64,000 nucleotides of DNA. Source: Glycine soja. Its lineage: Eukaryota > Streptophyta > Magnoliopsida > Fabales > Fabaceae. How positions within the stretch are numbered: position 1 is the first letter of the stretch; every line of letters begins with the position of its first letter. Shown here in pieces: positions 12,501 through 24,512 of this stretch. The notes below the pieces were generated by a model. That model did not search any database and was not told the origin of the DNA. It worked only from the letters and a program-made list of their open reading frames with translations. Position numbers and translations under genes: made by a program. The stretch spans positions 37,178,608 through 37,242,607 of the forward strand of contig NC_041018.1 of NCBI RefSeq assembly GCF_004193775.1, written 5' to 3'.

Positions 12501-13207
12501 GGGTTTTTATTATGTATTTTGAAAGCAAAAAGCAGTTCCATTTGTTCAAGTTCAAATGCATAAAATACGATTTTGTTTCTTTTACATCAAAAGTTAGATA
12601 TTTGTTCTTGTTCCATTTGTTGAACCCTAAACAATGTACCTAAGCTATTTTAAGTCAACCCTTAAGCCCTTAACGTATTCTTTAAGACCACATAAGCAAA
12701 GAATAAGGGAAGCTAACCAAATGAACACGTTACCACACGAGGCTTAGGTGAGGGTGATGCAAGAGGGGTTCCTTTGGTGGAAAACAACACAGTGGATGCT
12801 CTTCGCTTGATGATGAATGTGTGGTAACAACAGAGCCTGAACGACTTAGAGTGAGGGATTCCGACAATGTGAAAGTGAGCGTGATAGGACAAAATTAGAT
12901 TATATATTTAAAGTTAACTATTGTGTATAAATAAAACTATCTCATGATTTCTAAGATGTTTTTTACCAAAAAAAACTGTCTTAAATAACTTCTAGTTCAT
13001 TCCAAAAATGACAGTGCCTAACCTACTAAGGTGGTCTTACAGGTAACAGTAGTTATAGACTTTATTTAAAGGCGGTTTTAAAAACCGTATTCACTGGAGA
13101 AGCGATATATTTAGGTAGATGTCATCATCGCCTAGCCTACTAAGATGGTTATTTCATGACATCCGTCCGTCGAAGGTGTGTCCTAAAAAAGCTTTTTTTT
13201 AGTAGTG

Positions 13208-14789
13208 TCAACTGCAATTTTGATAACTAACATAATTTGTTTCAAACGTTGGAGATTTTGCATGATAACTAACAATATTTGCTTTGACCATTTAAAACAA
13301 TTAATTGATAATATCTTTCCATTGTGGTGTTATCATATGTTTGTTTAACTAACCAACACTCATCAACCAAGCACAACTTGTGTCATGCTCCGCATAAATA
13401 AATGCAATTACTTACTTGAGCAACTTGGTCTTGCATTTTGGCAACTACGCAAAGTTTCTACCAATTCAGCACCCTCATGTTTTGCATCATAAATCTATGT
13501 AGTATTATAAATTTGACCCATTTGAAATCCTTGGAGTTCCAACTTATTGCATACATCATATTGTTTTGTTTAGTGAATATTTTTTTCCTTCCTTAACGCA
13601 CCTGACCTTTAAGACAAGTAAAATTAAAACAAGTACATTGTAACTATATCTGATAAAATCATATATAAAAGAATGAAGAAGATTTGTGATTTTATGAATT
13701 GTGAGGATCGATTACTTATATTAGTACTTCCATGAAAAAAAAAACATGAGTAAGAAAGGAGGACTAATAAGTATGACCCATCGCAACCAAGTTGTTGGAA
13801 CATGCAATTTGAGGTCATATCTCGCCTAGCATGAGTAAGGAAAATTACTTATGGTTATATTATAATTTGAATCATAGAAGGAGCCAAATATTAATGAGAG
13901 GGTGGGGCAAATATAAAAAATTAAAGTCCAGTTTGAATTATCTATATTTGCAACCTTTTTAGCATGTTGAGATATCCTGTTTGGTTTTCAAGCATGTTCA
14001 AATATCCAGATTAACAAAAAAAACATATTTAGCCTTTTTTGTAAGAACATAAGGAATGTAGTAATGCAATCAAGTCCAAGTTTTATATTTTAGGAACAAG
14101 TTTATTCCTTTTTAAGACAGTCTAATTTACTTTTGATACATAAACAAAGTCTAATTTGACTTAACCTGTTTTGGTGGCCATTAAGTGAGAAAACAAATAA
14201 TAAGTAAATGTGAGATAATTCATGATATCATACCGAGTGAAATAGTTTGAACAATTTTTTATATTACAAATTATTAATACATAGTTGCTCAAAATTGAGG
14301 GTGGAGTGGGTTGTTGGGAGGGAACTTCACCTTCATGATTGGTAAGCTATTCTTATTTAATTTTGAATAATTTATTTATTTTATCAATTTATGTTCAATT
14401 AAGAGCAACAAATCATTAATGAAAGGTCAAACATTATTATTGACCAAATTTACAAGTATGACCCAATGTTTAAATATTAAAATTTGTAAAAAATAATACT
14501 AATACACAATTTTTCTCATCAAAATCAAGAAAAAATGTAAATATTATTATAAAAGGTAGATTATGTTGAATGACTAGGATTGAAAAAAATATGATCCAAA
14601 GGTCCAAAATTAAGAACAAGCAATGCCAAAATTGTTTTATGATATGAATTTGACCAGAAACAAGGTGGGTCGGCAACGGCTTGCTTCAAGTAGGAGCTTA
14701 ACCTAGTAATATACTTACTGAGTATGTTAGCTGGCTAGGTTACAAGGGATGAAATTTTGTCTTATATATGAAGAATCAATGTGTCATCT
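13208..14789. other. intergenic stretch without a recognised gene
   Basis: AT-rich. Only short open frames with no family resemblance and no clear repeat structure. Nothing further could be supported. Confidence 0.5.
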
Positions 14790-14990
14790 AAAGCTGCTCA
14801 TTTTCTGTGGAGGTTATTAGAAGTTAGATTGCCCACAAAATATAACATTAGGAGTCTTGCTTATAATGATTTTACATGTTCATTTTGATAACACTGTTGA
14901 AGCGGCCTATGAGCATACATTTTTTATGTGTCCAAAGGCTGTGCATGTATGGAATGTGTGTACTGGTCTCAAGGCAGAATCAATTATTTT
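14790..14990 (+). pseudogene. remnant of a LINE reverse-transcriptase zinc-binding domain
   Basis: Translation around 14792-14875 gives FLWRLLEVRLPTKYNIRSLA. After a frame break at 14876 it continues with EAAYEHTFFMCPKAVHVW. The order W-R-L, L-P-T-K-x-N, then E-x-x-x-H-x-F-F-x-C-P-x-A-x-x-V-W is the signature of the zf-RVT domain at the C-terminal end of plant LINE polyproteins. The second cysteine pair is damaged by the frameshift and stops. No reverse transcriptase core was found upstream. A short relic, not functional. Confidence 0.65.
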
Positions 14991-15074
14991 AACTTTTCAT
15001 ACGTGTTGGATATCAAACATGTTTACATTTTCTTTTTATCAACAAATATTTGTTTGTTAGTTTTGTTAATTAGA

Positions 15075-15165
15075 AATTTCAGTTGAGAGAATTTGAACCC
15101 GCGACCTCTTTCCTCTCCCTCCTCCCTTCACTCTTTTTTCAACCTCTAGACCAACCTTATATCTC
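15075..15165 (-). mobile_element. tRNA-derived SINE-like head with pol III boxes
   Basis: Read on the minus strand, an A-box-like GGTTGGTCTAGAGGTTG (15156-15140) is followed about 35 bases later by GGTCGCGGGTTCAAATTC (15106-15089), a good B box (GGTTCRANNCC type). The spacing and order fit a tRNA-derived SINE head. A tRNA cloverleaf is not evident, so it is not called a tRNA gene. The 3' body and tail are unclear. Confidence 0.55.
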
Positions 15166-17100
15166 CTTCAAACCTACATGTCTGGATGTGGTTTCAATTT
15201 GAAACTGTTCACTTTGGTTAGTCTTTGATTTAAGTGAGAAAAATCTGTGTATGGGTAGCTTTTATTGTGCATGTATTCATCACTTGGCCCTTCAAGTGAC
15301 ACTGAATGATTGTCCAATTGCACCTAGGTGTAAATGCTCTTTATGCTGATTGAGACTTTTAATTGCATGCCTTTTGGTTTTCTCATGTGATATGGTGGTT
15401 AAATCTTAAGATAAATAGTCAAATTCCTCTATGAAGGTATAATGTGGTGACAATTTGGTCTTTGTACAAACATGTGACAGATTAGTTTTGTCATTAAATT
15501 TGTGAGATCATTTTGTCATTATTAAGTTGTCATATTCAATGACCAATTTGACAATAGGTTATATTTTTTATGATCAATTTGATATTAAGTTGTAAAATTT
15601 ATGGACCAATGTGTCATTAAATTGTTTATAAAACTAATTTGTTATATTTTCTACACATTCAAAGATTAAATTTAAATTTTTTATCTTTCAGAGATCAATT
15701 TGTCAATGTCTCACACTTTCAAGTACAAATTTAACTTTTTATCCTAAATTTTTTTTGTTGGTTGCTTTCGGTATAAATAAGCCTTAACCATTGGAGGGAG
15801 GATAGTAATTACTTAGATGTTTCTCATTTGTATATGGATTTTTGGTACCTTTTACCTAGTTTAATATATTTTGTTTGGTCGATAAAAAATTGAAATAAGA
15901 TAGTTGATCAAAATTAAGATTGACTCACCAAAACTAAGAAAAAGAATAGTGTATGTTAGTTTTGACTAGACATGATCACTTAAATAGTTTATGATATTCT
16001 AACCTTTAAATATTAGTTTTTAAAATTAAATCAATATCAAATTAAATTCATTCTACATTTTTATTATTTCAAATACAATATTGTTAATAATATTTGGAAA
16101 GTCAACTTCATTTGCAAAGAATGAAAGGTTTATCAAATTATCACCAAAACTATTGAAGTGACATGCAAATGTTCATTAAAAAAAAAACTTGTACTGTTTT
16201 TGTGGAAAAATTGTGGTTCAATTTTATTGATAAGCATTGTCTTTCTTTAAAGGAAATTTTAATTAATTGAAAAAACAGTAACAAATTATATGGCTAATCC
16301 CTGTTGTTCAATTTATATCAGAATTAGTATTACAACCTTGTTCAATATTTGGACACCTAGCAAATTAAATGAAACTACATCAAAACTTAGTAAAAGAAAA
16401 CAAAATATTCCTCGAGAGAAGAATGCATCATCAGAGTGCACCAATTAACTGATAAGCCAATTGCCTATTTACAACTAGTTACTTTAAGAATTACGTGGAA
16501 CATCACAACATTATGCACAGGTATACCATTCATAGTTCCCAAAAAGAATAAAGGAACTGTGATTCTTCTTAGGCACCCTTGTTTGTCCTTGTCCCCCACC
16601 ATCATTGCTTGAGTATAATAATGTAACCAATGGACTTTGGATCATGGCCATTGATATGAATCCACTACCGACACAAACTTCTTGAACAAGCTCCATTTTG
16701 TTGCATAATTGAGAGGAGAATCAGGTAACAGTACTAAAACCTGTGAAAGTGGATCACACCTTGAAAGCCACTCTTGCCAATTAGCTACTGCTTCTTTATG
16801 AACACACAGGCTAAGATAATATTAAGGAGACTCTTTATGCCTCACAGAGCCTTTGCACTCGGAGGCATAATAATGAATACAATAAGTCCCCAATGCAGCA
16901 TTAGTAAACAACAAGGAGACTCTTGATTAGTTAAGAGTTTCTAGGGAAGGTGGATATGTATTATAGTACATTGTGCTAATCTTGTTGAGCTAAGGGAAAT
17001 GCCCTGGTGAAAAATTAGAGGGCAAAACTATATTGGATTATATTAAGCTTTCTATCATCTTCAAATAACCAAGTGCAGTTGAAATCATCATCATTCATCA
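15166..17100. other. intergenic stretch and PP2C 3' flank
   Basis: No gene recognised. The block 15430-15725 repeats short phrases such as ATTTGTCATTAA and GACCAATTTG in a way seen in decayed non-coding repeats. The last few hundred bases before 17101 probably include the 3'UTR of the PP2C gene, whose end cannot be fixed by eye. Confidence 0.45.
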
Positions 17101-20100
17101 TCATGTCTTGCTCTTATATTTTCTTTGAGGTTTCAAATCAACCACAATCACACTGATGTTATCTTTGCTTCCTTTCTGAAGGGCGCGGTTTGATAGGTAT
17201 TCTGCTGCTGCTTGTGCAGCAGGATCAATTCCCTCTCCCCTTTCTGAAGAGGGTTGTTCCAAGCCATTTTTCTTGTACCAGAGAATTATTCGTTTCCGAG
17301 CGAGGTCACACACCTCCTCATTTGTCATAACATCCCACAGACCATCGCTGGCCAGAATGAGACACTCATCGTCTTTTGTACGGGGAACGAACGTAACTTC
17401 TGGTTCTGGAATAATCCATGGCTTCAAATATCTATCGCCTGAAAGTCACAGCAAGGATAAGCAGAAATAATTTCAACTGAATAAACAACTGCATAATAAT
17501 TGCAGGATTCCTAGTTGCATAGGCAAGCTAGCTGGCCATCATCATTTTGTGACAACAAATATTAACTTGTAAAACAAACAAAAATTATGCTAATTTTGTG
17601 CTTTGTCCGTTCAAATCTAAATTAAATTGGAGTATTTGGGTCCTCTCGAGCGCTTTGGTGAGTATAGATTTTCAAAATTTTGATATGGGGTCACTATTAC
17701 TAGCAAGTGGTGCCAAAACCACTAGCAAAAAGAGTATTGGGAAAAGCCCAAGCCCAAAAGTGTTGGGCATGAGGGGCTGTATTGTGAAAAACCCAAGGCC
17801 CACATTAACTAAAGATAGTGTCAAGATAGAGTATATAAGTATAGGACAACCCTCACCCTATGAGTTAACTCTTGGGATTAAGTTAGGCTCAAACCCACAC
17901 ATTCTAAGAAAGAGAATGATAATGTACTTGCAAAATTTCTAATCAGAAATATTGACTTTTTTAATAAACAGTTATTTACATAGAACAATAAGGTAGCAAC
18001 TGTAGCCAATCAAATATTCTCTTTATTAGAAATAATGAACAGGTGCTTTACTTATGCCAAAGTCCAAATTTAACACGGAAAAGTGCAGCATGAAAAGGAG
18101 AGGATGAGAAGAGGCACTGGGGCTACTACAAAATTGCCTCTATCAGCCTTTGGCCTCGGACAACAACTAAATTTCCTGTACTAGTACATTTTCTACCATC
18201 TAATTATCTGAACAAGCAAAGATAATCATAATCTCTTACCAGACACAAGCCTTTTTGTTATCGCAACTATACCAATAATATACAAGCAAATTATTGATTT
18301 TACTTGCCTCCTGCAATCATCTTTGGGCTTTTAGCTGAACAAAACCTTAAAAAAATGGTATTCTGAATACCAAAAATAGAATGTAGAGGAGCTCATAGCT
18401 CCATGATTTGAAGTTTATGTTCAAAGGATACATTTTCAATAATTATTGCAGACTGGCAGCAAAGGGCAAAGTTAAGAAGTTCTAGAGAGAACAGGATGGA
18501 ATGAAGGGGAAAAAAACCTATTTAATAAATTCATAAAATCCGTCATGGCCGCTATTTAACAACACTGAAGTATAAGAATTCAATATAACCCTTATGAACT
18601 TCTAAGTAACCCAATATACAAGGTAAAATTGTAGATGACAATTTTAAAATAAAAGTACGGATATTCCCTCTCATTTTCAGAGGGGAAAAAAATTCCACTC
18701 CATAAATTCTTAAATTTTAAATTCCCATGCAGGGAGCTTAATCTCTTTCAATTGTTTCTTGTTCCATCTCTTTCACCACCCCTGATCCAAACAAATTCTT
18801 GAATAATTTAAAAAGTTAAACTTATAATCCTACTATAATCCTAAACACGTACGTACACTTAATACCTTGTATATTTTCAGATAAGAATGTAACTATATCC
18901 TCACCCAAGTTTCAAAGTTAGCTTACTCGTCAATAAATGAATGGAAGGAGTGTTCATCTTTTAGTATTACTGTTAGGCTAGATTTTTATATATTTCAATT
19001 AAATCAAATTCATTAGAGATTAGGGTACATAAAAAGGTGATGCAATAAACATATTGAGGGACGGAAGTCCTTGCAATCAGACATTCTCAATAAAATATTT
19101 CCATGAAACTCAAACTAGTACACAAGAGAGACACCGCAAATAAAGTAAAATTTATGATTAAAGAAGTACATACCAATAGACCTTGACATTGCAAGAACAC
19201 CAAATACACGATGGCCATTCCATTGAATCACCTTTCCTCCAGCTGCCTCAATTCTTGCATATTCATCATCTCGGTTAGGCTAACATACCACAACCATGAA
19301 TCACCTGTTAAAATTTTAAAATTTTAAAGGGGATCTATAACTATTATTGGAGCAACTTACTTTATGGTCCACTGATAATGCCATGGGTTCTTTGCCACGA
19401 CATAGAACTGCTCGTGAATCACCACAATTTGCAACTATGATATGAGAAGCACAAATAACAGCAACAACAGCAGTGGAGCCAACAGTTTCTGGGGCAACAG
19501 GTTCATTATTAACTTTCCCACCAACTTCAGCATCGACCTTTAAGAAACAATTGGTGAAAACCTTTTTCCACTGATTTTGACAACCATCCTTCATACTTCC
19601 ACTGATTAGACCTTCCTTCACAAATTCTATTTCCTCAGCCAAGGCCCAATGGGTACGATCACGACAATAGTTTGCAACCTGAATGAGGAAAGCAAGCTCC
19701 ATGTGAAGGGTATTAAAGATAAAACTAAAATCATTGGACACAAGAATCGTGATAATAAAGAACAGAATTAAACGTTACCTGAGAGCCACCATGACCATCA
19801 TAGACTCCAAAGAAATGGGTCATCTGCTGATTAAAACACTTGTTTATTCCATCAATTACCCGATCACCAATTAGCATTTGAATAGGAATTTTCAGAAACC
19901 GAGGTACAGTTGCAACTGCATCTTCCATCTCAGGTCTTCTTCCACACAAAGATATGAATCCATAAAGTGGGGTATAATCCAATTCAAAAACACTCCGACC
20001 AACTGTTCCACTCACCCCTTTTTCCTGAGGCAACTGATGAAGATCAACAGCAGAAGACTTTGGACCAGATCTAACTCCAGACTCTTCTTCAAGGCTCACT

Positions 20101-20693
20101 GCCACAGCAAGAGGATCAGTCATAATATCAGTGTCGACATTTGACTCCCCTAAATCAACAGCCTCGGCAACAATATTGACAGCACAGATGCTCTTCTCTA
20201 CATCTGTGGAACACGGTGTCCCAACATCTGAAGTAGCATCAAAACAGAATGACTCCTCTCCACACACACTACTGTTCTCACTGACTACCGAAAGAGAACA
20301 CGAGCTATCAACAAACTGGTCACCTTCAAACGACAACGAATCCTCCTCAATTTCCATGGTTAACTCTTCATCACCAGCAACCAAAGTGCTTCTATTTTGT
20401 GATATCATATCCAACATAGGACTCTCTCCTTCCCTATCTTGAATTGGTGGTATGACTTCCGCAATACCAACTTCATCCTCCAAATTGCCACTATCATGAC
20501 AATCATCTGAACCTGCGACCGTTTCGGTGAAAATCTTAGTTACAGAATTAGATAACAACCCTGTATCCCCCATCAGCTTAAATCTGGATACATCCATGTG
20601 GGGAACTACTGTGGTTGGGTTATCACAGACTGAATTGCAATTACAATTACCTACTCTTAATGGCACTGCAACCGCAAAGGACATCTCCTCCAT
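17101..20693 (-). CDS. HAB1: clade A protein phosphatase 2C, HAB1/HAB2-like
   Basis: Coding exons are 20693-19779, 19678-19361, 19279-19174 and 17438-17101. All junctions are GT-AG and in frame, giving 558 aa. The acidic N-terminal half ([13 protein letters not shown], like Arabidopsis HAB1 MEEM) is variable. The catalytic domain starts near residue 245 with RRPEMEDA, then [10 protein letters not shown] (metal-binding Asp), [49 protein letters not shown] and [15 protein letters not shown]. The Trp in VIQWNG matches the HAB1 Trp that locks onto ligand-bound PYR/PYL receptors. Clade A PP2Cs dephosphorylate and silence SnRK2 kinases until ABA-bound receptors inhibit them, in nucleus and cytosol. 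The sequence supports HAB-type over ABI1/ABI2. One-to-one orthology with HAB1 and not HAB2 is inferred, so the symbol marks the family member most resembled. Intron 3 (1735 bases) carries a retroelement fragment. Confidence 0.95.
17600..17905 (+). repeat. LTR-retrotransposon-like fragment in PP2C intron 3
   Basis: The block holds GGCATGAGGGGCTGTATTG, a TATA-like GAGTATATAAGTATAGG (17829) and CTCTTGGGATTAAGTTAGGC (17871). This arrangement (a TATAAGT box followed about 50 bases on by GTTAGGC(C/T)CAAACCCAC) is common in plant LTR and TRIM elements. It is antisense to the host gene and spliced out with the intron. No internal primer-binding site or second LTR was seen, so it is a fragment or solo piece. 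Confidence 0.45.
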
Positions 20694-21600
20694 CGAAATC
20701 CCTATCTAGGTAGGACAAAAAGTTACCCTCCCACCCCTCAACTATCACAAAACCTGTCATACTTCAACTAAATTTGCACCTGCTTTTCTGATTGAATATG
20801 ACCTTAGAATGTGAAAGGGTGGCATTTTCCATTCCTAATGAGCCCTATAAGACAAAAGGGGAAGCAAATTCAGGCGATGCAAAGCATGAACTATAGCTAA
20901 AAGGTGGTGAAAGTGAAATGGGGTATAGATCTGGTCAACATCAACGGATCCAAGCTTCCATTTTTGGAAAAAAAAAATTAATCATAAATAGCTATACCAA
21001 GTGTCACACAACACCCTTCTCGAGCATTACCAACTTCGTCTACCTTTGTCAACTCTAGTGAGAGAGAGAAAAAGCCCTGAAAAACATTAAAACAAAAACC
21101 AAAAACCAAAAAAAATACAAACTTTATCTGAACAAAAACAGACTGCACTAAAACCCCACCAGTTAAAAGGAAACAAATTTCAAAAAAACAAAAACACCCC
21201 TTTATCTCTAAGCACAAGAAAGAAGAAAGAGAGTCATGAGAAAGAAACCCAGAAAAGGTAAAGTCTCAAGAATCACAAGGAAACCCTAAAAAGATGACAC
21301 CCTTTTCCACATACCACCATGAGTTGCCTGGATCTGAGGCAACGCAACGCATCACAGGCGCCCGCGCACTCTCTAGTACTAATAATAATATTAATAATTA
21401 TTACTTATTACTACAAAATCAATGAACAAAAGAAAGCATAAATAAGAATTAAGAAGTGAAAAAAATAAAATAATAATAGGAAAAAAAAAGAATCGACTGA
21501 AGAGTGAGTGACTACCTAATTTTGTCAACGGTGTAGGGTATGGTGGTTGCTTCCCTTCTCTCTCTTTGTCTCTCACTCTCTCTTTTCTTTTTCTCTATCT
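20694..21600 (-). promoter_or_regulatory. 5' leader of the PP2C gene with probable intron
   Basis: Upstream of the PP2C start a donor (GTATGT at 21314) and a pyrimidine-rich acceptor ending CCTACCTAG (20706) define a plausible 5'UTR intron of 609 bases. Further upstream, 21540-21600 is CT-rich on the plus strand, which is GA-rich in the sense direction as often seen near plant transcription starts. If the intron is spliced as drawn, an ATG in the leader exon (ATGGTG at its 3' edge) becomes in frame with the main start and would add six residues. Confidence 0.5.
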
Positions 21601-24285
21601 TACTTCGTCTCACTTTGACACCTGAAACGCTTGTATTGGGGAAAAAAAGGAACAAAGCATCATTAAACAACAATAGCCAAGACATGAGTGTTTTTTTTAT
21701 TTGTTTTTCTTTTAATTCTGACCTATTAAAAATTAACAGCTCAGCTATGAAGCATTATTTTAAAGGTATGATTTTTTTACGTTGAATTATCTAATTTTAG
21801 GTATTTCATTTTAGAAAAATGAAATTATTAGTGCTTGGCACGTGGTCTTCATTTTGATTAACAGAATTATTATGAGAAAATATGCGTTATTATATAAATA
21901 GAAAAATAGACAAATGCATAAGTTTATTTAATTTTAATTGTATGAATGTATCTCAGCTATTTCTAAATTTGATGACATGATTGGTTGTTATAAGACATTT
22001 ACAAATAGTTACAGAGAAAAAAGATTAATTAGTTTTATTTATGCATTACAATTTCAATTTTTTTCATTTGTGACAACAACTAAAAATCACTGATTTTTAA
22101 AGTAAGGAGTGGTGATAAAAGTATTAGGCAAATGTGAGCAATAATAAGTTATCAGAAGTTAAAAAGTGGTTTTGCCTTTTTTTATATGCAACGGAATTTT
22201 TATTTAAGGTCTCTTTATAATAAGAATGATTGTCTAAAGAATGAGATCAAACAATAACTTTTAAAACTATATATGTATGTTACAAGAACTAAAAATATAT
22301 GTTACAATAACAATAGTAGCAATAATAATAACAAGAGAGATAATTATATTTTTTACAAAATTTATCCTAGAAAGCATTTTCATTCTTATGTACACCTCTT
22401 ACTTAATTTATACCACCATTGCGGTGATGAGTTCCTCCCCCCCCCCCTTTTCATCCCCATACACACCTCGTATTTTTCCTATAGGTTTAACGTTGATGCA
22501 CTGCTATTACTCATCATAATCTCTCCTATGCTTTTTATCCATCACACATACAATTTTTCAGACCTAGACTAAATCCGATGTTCATTTTTTATGTTCTTTG
22601 AGTCTATAACACTCTCATCACTTGTTTCCAAACAACACTATTTTCAATCACAGTATCTTCCTTTACACAAATATTTAATTTTCAAATGTCATGCCAAATT
22701 AATTAAACATTAGTATCCATGGTTGTTTCCTTTGCCTTTGTCTTCTTTGTCGGACTCTTTTTTGTAAGCAATTCCTCTATTAGGGTCAACCATCAGATCA
22801 TAGTCTCACCTTCCAAAAACAGTCTCGCCCATCGGAGCACATAAGATGAGATCCCTCTTTAACAGCAAGAACTCATCAGCAACCATGTCCTCTTCCTCTT
22901 ATGTGGCATTGCCCTAACCCATGTACTTGTGCAACACTTCTCGACCATTATGGTAACGACCTAATATTGACAACAATGTAGGGAAGGCATTGACAGTGGT
23001 GAGATTGGTGTGTTCTACTAGTGGCCTAGTCTAGGGTTTAATCTATTTGTTCAAGTACCAAAACCAAATTAAAAACTAAACGTAACATTTTCACAAAAAT
23101 TACTAAAAAAATCAACTAATTAAATTTTATAATTTAAATTAGAGTTTTCTATTATAATTATGATCAATCAAGTTAAACATAAGTTCCAAGAAATCACGAT
23201 TTTACATAAACTCATTTAGCTTGTGGGTTGAACAAGATTGGTTTGTGGATTTGTAGAATTGTTTAAAGTGCATATTATATATATTTTTTAAATGATTATT
23301 GATATCGATTACAGAATAAATTAATGTATTTGAATGATAGATATTTGGTGTTTGGCTACAATAGTTAAAATTCCTCTCATTAACAAAATAAAAATTAATA
23401 AATTAATACTAACTATTAGCTTTTCAAAAAAAAAATGCCATATCCCCTCAATTAGAAGTTGCCATGCCAATTAAATGACGCCTTATTTCCCATTAGGTTT
23501 AACGTTGTTTGTATTATACTTTTCATTATCATTTCACCCACATCATTTGTGCCATAAATGCAATCAATTTCTACAATTCTAATACTTAATTTCCATGCAC
23601 ATAAGATCAACATAGAAAGCACGGTATTGTAAATTACAACCTATAATGAAATTAAGGGGCCAAGCGTAAGTTAGCCTTTTATTAAAATATTTCTCCATTA
23701 CTTAATAGATGGAATTTTTTTCCATATTTTTAATTGATTTTTATAATTCTTTGATATATTTTTTATTATTTTCATTATTTAAATTTTAAGCTTTTTTCAA
23801 ATCTGTTTAAATATTTTTATTTTGGTCTCGAGCTAGCCAATACAAAATGAGCGTGGATCACCTATATTATAAATTCGCTATTTTGTGAGCTAACCCAACT
23901 CATTTATTTGTAAGACAATACTTGCCCACATATCAAGCGTTATTCCTATGTGAATGTGAATGAAAAAAAAAATATGAGGCTTGTGAGAAGGTGCCTCTAT
24001 GGAATAAATCGTCAATATACTCCTTATTATTACTTTCTCTGGTTTTTAAAGTAATGAAATTATATAAGTAATCTCTAAAATATTGAATATCATATATTTT
24101 ATTGGTTAAAATGCAAATTTAGCCTTTTATATTTTAGTTTTTATTCAGTTTGATTTTTTATGTTTTAAAAGTTTCATTATAGTTTTTAAATTTTTTGAAT
24201 AACTTCAAATTAGTTTTGTTCAATTGCTAAATGTGATATAACTGAAATAGATACACATGTTTTTTAAAGGAACATTTTCCTGATT
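21601..24285. other. intergenic stretch without a recognised gene
   Basis: AT-rich. Contains a C-run (22437-22447) and scattered short open frames with no recognisable product. No repeat boundaries could be fixed. Confidence 0.5.
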
Positions 24286-24512
24286 TGCTAAACGTGACCA
24301 GTACCTCACCAAGCTCCTTGGACCCAAGTCAATGGTCAACCGCCTCATGCTCTGTAGCCACAACTACCATGCCAGCAACACCATTCTCCGTGAAGCCAAG
24401 GACATTGCCGAGAACAATCTCAGGTGGTGTACATTGGTCATGGACAGGCTCTGTTCAGTGATGGTGTTGTCCACCATCAAGAGGAAGATGGAGAGAAGAA
24501 GCTAGTGAGTGA
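24286..24512 (+). other. isolated GC-richer coding-like fragment, unidentified
   Basis: A sharply GC-richer island in AT-rich DNA. One frame is open for about 75 codons from near 24290 (DQYLTKLLGPKSMVNRLML, then SNTILREAKDIAENNL and a basic tail) to a stop near 24506. I do not recognise the family. There is no convincing start, splice site or neighbouring exon. It looks like a displaced exon or gene fragment. Confidence 0.35.

Larger units (their letters stand above)
8893..13207. mobile_element. probable non-autonomous CACTA-like element
   Basis: The right edge at 13207 is TTTTTTTTAGTAGTG, with CACTA-style subterminal repeats at about 12955-13180 (CCTACTAAGGTGGT, CCTACTAAGATGGT, GGCGGTTTTAAAAACCG). 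The left edge is uncertain. CACTACTATTGTAAAAAA begins at 8893, while CACATTACTGGAGAAAG at 9272 lies nearer the left subterminal repeats (9300-9480, GACGACGGTTCC and similar). The flanking 3-mers do not match for either choice. The interior, about 9500-12950, has no transposase or other recognisable gene, only AT microsatellites and unique-looking sequence. It looks like a deletion derivative moved by transposase made elsewhere. Confidence 0.5.

Noticed and set aside
15075..15165. possible tRNA gene on the minus strand from A/B boxes
   Set aside because: No cloverleaf stems or anticodon arm could be drawn. A SINE head explains it better.
22437..22447. C-run as a regulatory or G-quadruplex site
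   Set aside because: A single run without further runs nearby cannot form a quadruplex.
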